Positions 52,001 to 58,448 of a stretch of 58,448 nt of DNA are shown one piece after another. A model generated the notes under the pieces. It was not told the origin of the DNA. It made no database searches and saw nothing but the letters and a program-made list of their open reading frames with translations. This DNA is from Sulfuritalea sp. Lineage in GTDB: Bacteria > Pseudomonadota > Gammaproteobacteria > Burkholderiales > Rhodocyclaceae. The translations under genes were made by a program, and so were the position numbers. Position 1 is the stretch's first letter, and every line of letters begins with the position of its first letter. The DNA lies in contig JADJFK010000036.1 of assembly GCA_016708585.1 (NCBI GenBank), positions 1-58,448 of the forward strand. The letters are read 5' to 3'.

Positions 52001-52888
52001 TCACTGTCCCAACCACGGCCGCAGGTTGAGTTCGGCGACGATGCCGGCGAAGATCGCCGCGCCGAACCATTTGTTGTGGCGGAAGGCGGCAAAGCAGCCT
52101 TCGCGGCTGCGGTTGCGGATCAGCGTGTAGTGATAGCCGGCCACCGCGGCGGCCACCACCAGGCCGCCGAGATATGCTGCGCCGTAGCGCAAAGTCCAGC
52201 CAATCGCGGCCAGGATGCCGAGGGTGATGGCGTAGCAGAGCATCACCGCGAGGACATCGAAGCGGCCGAAGGTGATGGCCGCCGTGCGGATGCCGATCTT
52301 GAGGTCGTCCTCGCGGTCGACCATGGCGTACTCGGTGTCGTAGGCCAGCGCCCAGAAGATGTTGGCGACCAGCAGTGTCCAGCCCAGCGCGCCGACCTGG
52401 CCGGTCGCCGCGGCGAAGGCCATGGGGATGCCGAAGCCGAAGGCGACCCCGAGGTAAGCCTGCGGCAGGGCGAAGAAGCGCTTGGTAAAGGGATAGCTGG
52501 CGGCGAGGAACAGCGCAATCAGCGCCAGCCACCAGACCTCGCGAAAAATCGGCAGCGCCACCAGGAAGGCGCCGAAGGCCAGCACGGCGGCCAGGGTCAG
52601 CGCCTCGCGCGTCGAGACATGGCCCGCCGCCAGCGGCCGGTCCCGGGTGCGTTCGACATGCGGGTCGAAGTCGCGGTCGGCATAGTCGTTGATGACGCAG
52701 CCGGCGGAGCGCATCAGCAGCGTGCCGAGGGCGAAGATCCAGACCAGCATCCAGTGCGGCTGCCCCCGGGTTGCAATCCATAGCGCCCACAAGGTCGGCC
52801 ACAGCAGCAGCAGCGTGCCGATCGGCTTGTCCAGCCGCATCAGCTTTTCGTAGAGGTCTAGGCGTTGCTTGATGGTGGCGAAGGTCAT
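52001..52888 (-). CDS. ubiA: 4-hydroxybenzoate octaprenyltransferase
   Basis: Membrane prenyltransferase that joins the polyprenyl chain to 4-hydroxybenzoate. Both Asp-rich motifs are present: NDYADRDFDPHVERTRDRPL (near 70) and YDTEYAMVDREDD (near 193), with about eight membrane helices. 295 residues from ATG 52886-52888. Its first 99 coding bases and 41 upstream bases are duplicated at 53932-54071. Confidence 0.96.
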   Translation of the reverse strand: MTFATIKQRLDLYEKLMRLDKPIGTLLLLWPTLWALWIATRGQPHWMLVWIFALGTLLMRSAGCVINDYADRDFDPHVERTRDRPLAAGHVSTREALTLAAVLAFGAFLVALPIFREVWWLALIALFLAASYPFTKRFFALPQAYLGVAFGFGIPMAFAAATGQVGALGWTLLVANIFWALAYDTEYAMVDREDDLKIGIRTAAITFGRFDVLAVMLCYAITLGILAAIGWTLRYGAAYLGGLVVAAAVAGYHYTLIRNRSREGCFAAFRHNKWFGAAIFAGIVAELNLRPWLGQ

Positions 52889-52929
52889 ATGGCGGATTTT
52901 ACCGGGAGCGGGCCGGCCGCTGCCGGTCA
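52790..52929 (-). repeat. 140-bp ubiA 5' repeat, copy attached to the intact gene
   Basis: Covers the first 99 coding bases of ubiA and 41 bases of upstream sequence. It matches 53932-54071 with 8 mismatches over 140 bases and no gaps. The two copies bracket the toxin-antitoxin genes as direct repeats. Confidence 0.92.
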
Positions 52930-53007
52930 TGGGGGATGGCATCGGCCCGTTCGGCCGGCCCCGGAGCGATGAGGGAAGCCTGGCAGGCACGCCCGCCACG
53001 CACTATT

Positions 53008-53030
53008 GCCGTGCCGCCAGCGCCGACTTT
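53008..53030 (+). repeat. dispersed GCGCCGACTTT repeat, copy 12 (beside ubiA copy 1)
   Basis: GCCGTGCCGCCA then GCGCCGACTTT. About 80 bases upstream of the ubiA repeat; the other ubiA copy has a repeat at a similar place (copy 13). Confidence 0.75.
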
Positions 53031-53092
53031 CAAAGGCCGTGCGAATTCAGGCCGACTCCGGCCCCTTTGATCCGGTTATCGGCACAATGGAC

Positions 53093-53440
53093 TCACGCGA
53101 CGATCCGGAACTCCGTAGCCATGGCGACAGGTCGCACATGATTGCGCTCACGCCGCATCTCGACAATGCCGTAGTTGGACATGGTCTTGAGCGTCCGCGA
53201 GAGATTGCCCGGTTTGCGGCCCGTCGTCTCGGCCAGCGATGTGATGGACTGCGGATTCGTGTCCTTGATTACCTGCAACAAGGAACGGTTCTCGTCGCTC
53301 AACACCTCGGCCAGCGAGCGCATCGAATTGAACCAGACCTTGGGCTCACCCGGCTTCGGCTTGTACTCGCCGCGGGCGATGGACAAGATGCGGTCCCGAA
53401 TCTTGTCTTGCGGCATGATGCCGATCACGATGGCTTTCAT
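53093..53440 (-). CDS. TumA-like winged-helix antitoxin
   Basis: Probable antitoxin and DNA-binding repressor. The 115-residue protein has a winged-helix region (LLQVIKDTNPQSITSLAETTGRKPGNLSRTL in part, then MSNYGIVEMRRE as wing) as in HVO_A0114/TumA-type regulators. It follows the TumE-like toxin gene with a 4-base overlap, the usual toxin-first order of this family. Confidence 0.8.
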   Translation of the reverse strand: MKAIVIGIMPQDKIRDRILSIARGEYKPKPGEPKVWFNSMRSLAEVLSDENRSLLQVIKDTNPQSITSLAETTGRKPGNLSRTLKTMSNYGIVEMRRERNHVRPVAMATEFRIVA

Positions 53441-53802
53441 TTCTGTCTCGCCTCCTTCAGAACCCGATCGACCTCGTTGAAGAAATCGATCAGGAGTTGC
53501 TGTGCATCCTGAAACTCGTAGGGCACGCCTTTATCGCTCGCATGCAGGTGCCTGTGGTCGTAGGTCAATCGCCGTCCGGCATACTTGAACTTCCTGGGCG
53601 ATTTCACTGCATGGGCGTTGTCGTAGCCGAGGATTCGCTTGCCGTAAGGCTCGTGCAGCGTCAGCGCATAGCGGATTCCGTGAGGAACCTCTGCCGTTGC
53701 CTCGACACGCCAAGCCTCGATCTTCACCCAATAGCCACCACCCTGGTCGATGATCTGCTCGTGGAGGTCGATCAGGGTGGCAATCCCGTGGTCTACACGC
53801 AT
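53437..53802 (-). CDS. TumE-like toxin (DUF6516)
   Basis: Putative toxin of the TumE/TumA type. The 121-residue sequence reads GGGYWVKIEAWRVEAT, PHGIRYALTLHEPYGKRILGYDNAHA in parts, then FKYAGRRLTYDHRHLHASDK and a C-terminal helix LLIDFFNEVDRVLKEA, which is the DUF6516 layout. It heads the operon behind a palindromic operator. GC content is lower than in its neighbours, consistent with acquisition. Confidence 0.82.
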   Translation of the reverse strand: MRVDHGIATLIDLHEQIIDQGGGYWVKIEAWRVEATAEVPHGIRYALTLHEPYGKRILGYDNAHAVKSPRKFKYAGRRLTYDHRHLHASDKGVPYEFQDAQQLLIDFFNEVDRVLKEARQK

Positions 53803-53837
53803 GTCGCATTGTATCAGCAGATGATAATGTCTGCGAC
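53803..53837 (-). promoter_or_regulatory. palindromic operator before the TumE-like gene
   Basis: Nested dyads GTCGCA...TGCGAC (outer, 53803-53808 and 53832-53837) and GTATCA...TGATAA (inner). It starts directly at the toxin start codon, fitting autoregulation by the antitoxin. An exact -10 is not clear. Confidence 0.55.
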
Positions 53838-53931
53838 GGGAATTTTCGCATCGGGCGGGACAGCAAGCGTTTCCAGTGCCTGCTTCTGCTTCGATGCTCG
53901 GGAATCAAATCAAGCGACCCCATTAACACCG

Positions 53932-54030
53932 CAAGGTCGGCCACAGCAGCAGCAGCGTGCCGATCGGCTTGTCCAGCCGCATCGGCTTTTCGTAGAGGTC
54001 GAGGCGTTGCTTGAGTTCGGCGAAAGTCAT
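53932..54030 (-). pseudogene. ubiA 5' fragment (duplicate)
   Basis: A second copy of the ubiA start, coding MTFAELKQRLDLYEKPMRLD onward for 33 residues, then cut off at 53932 where it runs into unrelated sequence. The matching upstream 41 bases continue to 54071. It lies where ubiA would meet the araC-type gene if the TA insert were absent, so it is probably the displaced original 5' end. Confidence 0.85.
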
Positions 54031-54088
54031 GTGGCGGATTTTACCGGGAGCGGGCCGGCCGCTGCCGGTCACGCCCCCTGCAAGCCAG

Positions 54089-54114
54089 CGCCGTGTCGCC
54101 GGCGCCGACTTTTT
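54089..54114 (+). repeat. dispersed GCGCCGACTTT repeat, copy 13 (beside ubiA copy 2)
   Basis: Exact CGCCGTGTCGCCG left half and exact core with five T. It is 18 bases beyond the ubiA fragment repeat. Confidence 0.8.
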
Positions 54115-54206
54115 GCGGTCCGGGGCGATCCGCTGTGCGGCACGTGGCGTTCGGCTTCCTCCGGTTGCCTGTTCGATGCGTGTACTATCCCGATCCAACA
54201 AGCGTA

Positions 54207-54249
54207 TCGCTTCACCCGCCGCGCCAGTCGCTTCACCGCCGGCGCCAAC
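54207..54249 (+). promoter_or_regulatory. tandem 21-22-bp repeats upstream of the AraC-type gene
   Basis: Two direct units, TCGCTTCACCCGCCGCGCC and TCGCTTCACCGCCGGCGCC, one after the other with a 21-base period. Similar pairs recur beyond the gene (55585-55687). AraC-family proteins bind direct half-sites spaced two helical turns apart, so these are candidate autoregulatory sites. Confidence 0.6.
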
Positions 54250-54303
54250 ATCGATCCACGGGGGGCTGATCTGGGCAAATCGCAAGACACCGCGCTGGCA
54301 TCC

Positions 54304-55305
54304 ATGCTGCCGATGTACCAGCGCCTGCTGGAGATGCACGGGCTCGACGCCGTGGCACTGGGCCGGCAGGCGGGACTCGACCTGGTCAAGCTGCCTGCGC
54401 CCACCGAGCGGATCGCGGTAGACCGGGCCGACGCCATCCTGCAACTGGCCATCACGCGCATCCAGGATCCCGCCTTCGGCCTGCAGGCCGCGCGCTGCTG
54501 GCACCCCGCCAACCTCGGCGTGCTGGGTTATGCCTGGCTGTCGAGTTCGACGCTGCGCACCGGGCTGCGCCGGCTCGAACGCTACCACCGCCTGATCGGC
54601 GAACGGGGCGTGATCGAGGTCGACGAGTTGCGCCGGGGCATCAAGGTCCGCTTCTGGGGCAAGCGCGGCGACCCTGCCGAAGTGCCGGTCGCCGCCGTCA
54701 TGGTCGACATCGCCATGTCCCTGCTGATCGACATGTGCCGCTTGAACGCCGGGGCCTCGCTGCGCCCCGTGGCCGCCAGCCTGCGACGCAAGGCTCCCGC
54801 TTCCGCCTCACCCTACGAGCGCTTTTTCGGTTGCCCGATCCGGTTCGGCGCCGAGGAGAATTTCTTCCTGCTCGCGAACGAAGACGCGGACAATCTGCTG
54901 CCCTCCTCCAACAAGCAACTTGCCGGGATATTCGACAAGATGCTCGGTGCGGAACTGGCACGGCTCGACAAGTCGGATGTCGTCGCCCGCTGCCGGGCCG
55001 CGGTGCTCGAATACCTCACCTCCGGCGAATTGTCCGCGGAAGACACGGCGAAGCTGCTCCACATGAGCCCGCGCACCCTGCAGCGCAAGCTGGCCGAGGC
55101 CAGGCTTACCTACCAGCAGCTGGTGGATGACACCCGCAAGGACCTGGCGCTGCGCTATATCGTCGATGCCGGTCGCTCGATCAGCGACATCACCTTTTCG
55201 CTGGGCTTCTCGCAACCGAGTACTTTCACGCGCGCCTTCAAGCGCTGGACGGGGCGCAGCCCGACCGACTACCGGGCCGGCCTCGCTGCGGTCACGGCCG
55301 CCTGA
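54304..55305 (+). CDS. AraC-family transcriptional regulator (arabinose_bd-like sensor)
   Basis: Regulator with an N-terminal sensor domain of the OruR/ArgR-like type (about 1-200: LGRQAGLDLVKLPAPTER, LGVLGYAWLSSSTLRTGL) and a C-terminal AraC HTH (about 230-330: LSAEDTAKLLHMSPRTLQRK and SDITFSLGFSQPSTFTRAF). ATG 54304 is the only normal start in frame near the sensor; a rare CTG upstream is possible. The ligand is unknown. It is flanked by repeat pairs that may be its operators. Confidence 0.9.
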   Translation: MLPMYQRLLEMHGLDAVALGRQAGLDLVKLPAPTERIAVDRADAILQLAITRIQDPAFGLQAARCWHPANLGVLGYAWLSSSTLRTGLRRLERYHRLIGERGVIEVDELRRGIKVRFWGKRGDPAEVPVAAVMVDIAMSLLIDMCRLNAGASLRPVAASLRRKAPASASPYERFFGCPIRFGAEENFFLLANEDADNLLPSSNKQLAGIFDKMLGAELARLDKSDVVARCRAAVLEYLTSGELSAEDTAKLLHMSPRTLQRKLAEARLTYQQLVDDTRKDLALRYIVDAGRSISDITFSLGFSQPSTFTRAFKRWTGRSPTDYRAGLAAVTAA

Positions 55306-55342
55306 GGCGGGGCCGGCCATACCGGCACCGCGGCGCGGACGC

Positions 55343-55519
55343 TCAACGCGCCAGCCCCGGCAGCCATAATGGAAGGATCATCTCCGCGATCTTGATGCCG
55401 GCCAGGATGCCGCCGACGGCGACCAACAATCCGCCGATGACCAGCTGCCAGAGGGGAATGCCGCCAGCGCTTTTCGGCGTTGGTCGGGGTCCCGGGTTGT
55501 TTCGGTAGGGTGAAGTCAT
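55343..55519 (-). CDS. 58-residue single-membrane-segment protein
   Basis: Proline-rich N-terminus (SPYRNNPGPRPTPKSAGG) and one membrane helix (LWQLVIGGLLVAVGGILAGI) near the C-terminus. Unknown role. It converges on the AraC-type gene and has the repeat pairs 55585-55687 upstream, making it a possible target of that regulator. Confidence 0.55.
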   Translation of the reverse strand: MTSPYRNNPGPRPTPKSAGGIPLWQLVIGGLLVAVGGILAGIKIAEMILPLWLPGLAR

Positions 55520-55584
55520 GGCGGGCATTGGGTGAACGGCCGGTGAATTTAGGAGGCCCCAGCTTAGGTTGCCCCGCCGGCGAC

Positions 55585-55687
55585 TGCTTGACCTGCGGCG
55601 CCAATCGCTTGACCCGGCGCGCCATTGTTCGAGCGGCCCCGAAAGATTGGCGCCTGCGGTCAAGCGATTGGCGCGCGGGGTAAAGCG
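55585..55687. promoter_or_regulatory. two opposed pairs of 20-22-bp repeats (candidate AraC sites)
   Basis: Units at 55585-55604 and 55605-55625 read rightward (TGCTTGACC...GGCGCCAA; TCGCTTGACC...GCGCCAT). Units at 55646-55667 and 55668-55687 read leftward with the same sequence. Together with the pair at 54207 they share TCGCTTSACC and GCGCC. They lie in the 278-base gap between two small divergent genes. Confidence 0.6.
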
Positions 55688-55797
55688 GATTCCGGTGCGG
55701 ACTGGCAATCTGCAGTCCTTCGCAGGCGGCATGCAGGTCTGCCTGTCCACCACCATGACGGATCGGCAGATGACCCCCTCGCCTCACCAACTATCGC

Positions 55798-56022
55798 GTG
55801 TCGGACCTTGAGACCGGCGCGCCGCTGGAAACGCTGGAACTGCATGTGCTGGCCCGCGCCTATTACGCGGCATGGCTGGCAGTCCATGGCGTCGCGCCGC
55901 AGAAACGGCATCCCTTGCCGATGTTCAATGCCACGTTCGAGTTCGGCGAGCCTCCCGCGACGCCCGCACAAGGCGACGGCAAGCACGCGCGGCCGCGCGC
56001 CGGCGGATCAGCGGCAAGGTAA
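55798..56022 (+). CDS. small hypothetical protein (GTG start)
   Basis: A 74-residue product with a helical segment (LETLELHVLARAYYAAWLAVHG) and a Pro/Gly-rich tail. No ribosome site is visible and no family is recognised; it could be the remnant of a longer gene. It is downstream of the opposed repeat pairs. Confidence 0.4.
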   Translation: MSDLETGAPLETLELHVLARAYYAAWLAVHGVAPQKRHPLPMFNATFEFGEPPATPAQGDGKHARPRAGGSAAR

Positions 56023-56057
56023 TCAAGCGCGCCCGGCAAGCTTGCGATCAGGCGAGT

Positions 56058-58085
56058 TCAGGCCTTGAGCAGTTCCTCGCGGCCGCCCAGCCAGCGTTGC
56101 AGATGCGCTTCTGCCTGTTCCGGCGCGTCGCGCAGCATGTCCTCGGCGACGGCGCGCGCCTGCTCCACCAGCGCCGCATCTTCGAGATCGGCGTAGCGCA
56201 GCAGCGGCAGGCCGCTTTGCCGCGCCCCGATGAATTCGCCGGGGCCTCGCAGGCGCAGGTCTTCGCGCGCGATGGCGAAGCCGTCCGTGCTTTCGAAAAT
56301 CACCTTCAGCCGCGCCCGCGCCAGTTCGCCCAGCGGCTGCGCGTAGAGCAGGATGCAGGCCGACGCGTCGACGCCGCGGCCGACGCGGCCGCGCAACTGG
56401 TGCAGTTGCGACAGTCCGAAACGCTCGGCGTGTTCGATCACCATCAGGCTGGCATTCGGCACGTCGACGCCGACTTCGATCACGGTGGTCGCCACCAGCA
56501 CATGGATTTCCTTGCGCACGAAGGCCGCCATCACCGCCGCCTTGTCCGCGGCCTTGAGCCGGCCATGCACCAGGCCGACCTTCAGGTCGGGCAGCTCGGC
56601 GACCAGGCGCGCGTAGGTCTCTTCCGCCGTCTTCAATTGCAGGGTTTCGGACTCCTCGATCAGCGGACAAACCCAGTAGGCCTGGCGCCCGACGCGGCAA
56701 GCGTCGTGCACGCGCTTCAGCACTTCGCCGCGACGGCCCTCAGCCACCAGCTTGGTGGTCACCGGGCTGCGCCCGGGCGGCAATTCGTCGAGCACCGAGA
56801 CATCGAGGTCGGCGTAGTAGCTCATGGCCAGGGTGCGCGGGATCGGCGTCGCCGACATCGCCAGCTGGTGGGCGAAGCTGCCCTTGTCCTTCAGCGCCAG
56901 GCGCTGGCGCACACCGAAGCGGTGCTGCTCGTCGACGATGGCCAGGCCGAGGCGCGCGAATTCGACCTTGTCTTCGATCAGGGCATGGGTGCCGATCGCG
57001 ATCGGCGTCTCGCCGGCGCCGACTTTTGCAATCGCCGCCTCCTTGTCGCGCTTCTTCAGGCTGCCGGTGAGCCAGGCCACTTCGATGCCCAGCGGTTCCA
57101 GCCATGCGGCGAGCTTGCGGTAATGCTGCTCGGCGAGGATTTCGGTGGGCGCCATCAACGCCGCCTGGTGGCCGGCTTCCACCGCATGCAGCATGGCCAG
57201 CGCGGCAACTACGGTCTTGCCGCTGCCGACGTCGCCCTGCAACAGGCGCTGCATCGGGTGCGGCTGGCCGAGGTCGGCGGCGATCTCGCGCCAGACGCGC
57301 TGTTGTGCCGCGGTGAGGCGGAAGGGCAGCGACCGCAGCAGCGCATCGGTGAGCGTCGCGGTCGGCGCCAGGCGCGGCGCGCCACGGGCGCGACGGGCGA
57401 GGTAGGCGCGGCGCAGGCTGAGTTGCTGGGCCAGCAGTTCGTCGAACTGCATGCGGCGCCAGGCCGGATAGTCGCGCGCTTCGAGCACCGCCTGCGCCAT
57501 GTCGGGCGGCGGGTTGTGCAGGAAGCGTAGCGAGTCGGCGATGCCGGGAAGATCCAGGCGGCGCAGCAGGTCCGGTGCAAGCGTGTCGGTGAGGTCGACC
57601 CGCGCCAGCGCCTTCTCGATCAGGCGGCGCAGCGTGGCCTGGCCCAGGCCCGCCGTGGTCGGATAGACCGGCGTCAGCCCCTCGGGCAGGGCTTCGCCGG
57701 CCGCCACCACATGGAAGCGCGGGTGGATGATCTCGGGCCCGAGGTAGCCCTCGTGCACTTCGCCGAAGACGCGCAGGCGCGTGCCGGGCTGCAGCACCTT
57801 CTGCTGGCTCGGATAAAAATTCAGGAAGCGCAAGGAAAGTACGCCGCCGGCATCGCGCACCCGCGCGATCAGTTGGCGGCGCGGCCGATAGGCGACTTCA
57901 CAGTCGGTGACCTCGACCTCGAACTGCGCGGCGACGCCGGGGCGCGCGTCGCATAGCGGGGTGATGCGGGTTTCGTCCTCGTAGCGCAGCGGCAGGTGCA
58001 GGACGAAGTCGCTGTCGCCCTTCAGGCCGAGCTTGGCCAGGCGCCCCGCGAGCGTGTTGCCCGACTGCGCTTTCTTTTCAGCCAA
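56058..58085 (-). CDS. recG: ATP-dependent DNA helicase RecG
   Basis: Remodels stalled forks and Holliday junctions. The N-terminal wedge domain is followed by helicase motifs: GDVGSGKT (Walker A), AIVDEQHRFGVRQR (DEQH), SATPIPRTLA, TTVIEVGVDVPNA and LRGRVGRG. The TTG start at 58085 overlaps the ridA stop by 8 bases and gives 675 residues, near the family norm; upstream starts would read through ridA. The segment AKVGAGETPIAIGTHAL contains a dispersed-repeat copy where the family usually has a shorter SGE loop. Confidence 0.94.
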   Translation of the reverse strand: MAEKKAQSGNTLAGRLAKLGLKGDSDFVLHLPLRYEDETRITPLCDARPGVAAQFEVEVTDCEVAYRPRRQLIARVRDAGGVLSLRFLNFYPSQQKVLQPGTRLRVFGEVHEGYLGPEIIHPRFHVVAAGEALPEGLTPVYPTTAGLGQATLRRLIEKALARVDLTDTLAPDLLRRLDLPGIADSLRFLHNPPPDMAQAVLEARDYPAWRRMQFDELLAQQLSLRRAYLARRARGAPRLAPTATLTDALLRSLPFRLTAAQQRVWREIAADLGQPHPMQRLLQGDVGSGKTVVAALAMLHAVEAGHQAALMAPTEILAEQHYRKLAAWLEPLGIEVAWLTGSLKKRDKEAAIAKVGAGETPIAIGTHALIEDKVEFARLGLAIVDEQHRFGVRQRLALKDKGSFAHQLAMSATPIPRTLAMSYYADLDVSVLDELPPGRSPVTTKLVAEGRRGEVLKRVHDACRVGRQAYWVCPLIEESETLQLKTAEETYARLVAELPDLKVGLVHGRLKAADKAAVMAAFVRKEIHVLVATTVIEVGVDVPNASLMVIEHAERFGLSQLHQLRGRVGRGVDASACILLYAQPLGELARARLKVIFESTDGFAIAREDLRLRGPGEFIGARQSGLPLLRYADLEDAALVEQARAVAEDMLRDAPEQAEAHLQRWLGGREELLKA
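57003..57027 (+). repeat. dispersed GCGCCGACTTT repeat, copy 14 (inside recG)
   Basis: CGGCGTCTCGCCG then GCGCCGACTTTT, antisense to recG, read in the gene as KVGAGET. The T run becomes the Lys codon. Confidence 0.65.
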
Positions 58086-58448
58086 GGACGAGCACGGCGT
58101 CCGCCTCGACCAGGGCGCCGCGCGGCAGTTCCTTGACGCCGACGGCGGCGCGCGCCGGGAAGGGCTGGCTGAAATACTTCGCCATGGTTTCATTCACCCT
58201 GGCGAAGTTGGCCAGGTCGGTGAGGTAGATGTTTACCTTGACCGCGTGGTTGAGCGTGGCGCCGGCCGCCTCGGCCACTGCCTTGAGGTTGTCGAAGACA
58301 CGCACGATCTGCGCGTCGATGCCCTCGACCATGGTCATGGTCGCCGGATCGAGGCCGATCTGGCCCGACATGTAAACCGTGTCGCCGACCTGCACGGCCT
58401 GCGAGTAGGTGCCGATGGCGGCGGGTGCGGCGGCGGTGGAAATGATCT
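58078..58448 (-). CDS. ridA: RidA-family enamine/imine deaminase (5' end outside window)
   Basis: Hydrolyses reactive enamine/imine intermediates from PLP enzymes. From the window edge it reads IISTAAAPAAIGTYSQAVQV, then MSGQIGLDPATM, DNLKAVAEAAG and the catalytic Arg region FPARAAVGVKELPRGALVE. Only the first few residues lie outside. Its end overlaps the recG start, implying coupling. Confidence 0.95.
   Translation of the reverse strand, partial: IISTAAAPAAIGTYSQAVQVGDTVYMSGQIGLDPATMTMVEGIDAQIVRVFDNLKAVAEAAGATLNHAVKVNIYLTDLANFARVNETMAKYFSQPFPARAAVGVKELPRGALVEADAVLVLG

Noticed and set aside
1..57027. The dispersed GCGCCGACTTT repeat as an intrinsic terminator
   Set aside because: The possible stem is only about 4 bp and not kept in variants, several copies have no T run, and copies lie inside genes in both orientations.

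Overview
The window is dense, GC-rich chromosomal DNA of a Gram-negative proteobacterium. Gene content and order (argC, a DUF6776-type gene, bactofilin and erpA behind rplM-rpsI; miaB-phoH-ybeY-corC-lnt; ubiA-ubiD; glyQ-glyS; ridA-recG) fit a betaproteobacterium, most likely near the Rhodocyclales. This placement is inferred from synteny, not from a database search. Most of the window is housekeeping backbone with short intergenic gaps and many ATGA-type overlaps.

Layout. 1-7.3 kb: tyrS (cut by the window edge and frameshifted), an M23 peptidase, anmK, then the leftward block rplM-rpsI / argC-DUF6776-bactofilin-erpA. 7.5-12 kb: a thioredoxin-like protein with a CcdA-type membrane protein, then a leftward block holding a YeeE/YedE (TsuA-like) sulfur transporter, a secreted methionine-rich protein built of twelve 25-residue repeats, and a DUF302 protein. 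12.1-18 kb: queC against miaB-phoH-ybeY-corC-lnt. 18-26 kb: a periplasmic double-rhodanese, glyQ and glyS separated by a structured non-coding element, gmhB, plsC, a YgjP-type metalloprotease preceded by a paralogue lacking its active site, and gloA. 26-30 kb: an FNR-type promoter drives a respiratory module (TAT-exported 4x[4Fe-4S] protein, NrfD-like membrane subunit, tetraheme cytochrome c, unknown protein). 30-44.4 kb: the molybdate operon is split. modA lies at 30.0 kb and modB-modC at 42.7 kb. Between them sits a roughly 10-11 kb block of visibly lower GC carrying cadR/cadA, a CzcI-CzcC-x-CzcB-CzcA heavy-metal efflux set, two small secreted proteins and a VapBC pair. 44.4-58.4 kb: an unknown gene, panE-like, pyk, small proteins, a secreted YqgE, ubiA-ubiD, a TumE/TumA-type toxin-antitoxin pair flanked by a 140-bp duplication of the 5' end of ubiA, an AraC-type regulator flanked by tandem operator-like repeats, recG and ridA.

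The most unusual signal is a dispersed repeat of about 25 bp with core GCGCCGACTTT, preceded by CGCCGT about 14 bases upstream of the core. I find 14 copies in 58 kb, in both orientations, between genes and inside genes (tyrS, anmK, lnt, a YgjP paralogue, modC, recG). Other notable points are the methionine repeat protein, the split mod operon, the ubiA-flanked toxin-antitoxin insertion, the glyQ-glyS structured element, a CX3CH heme motif, and single-base frameshifts in tyrS and modC.
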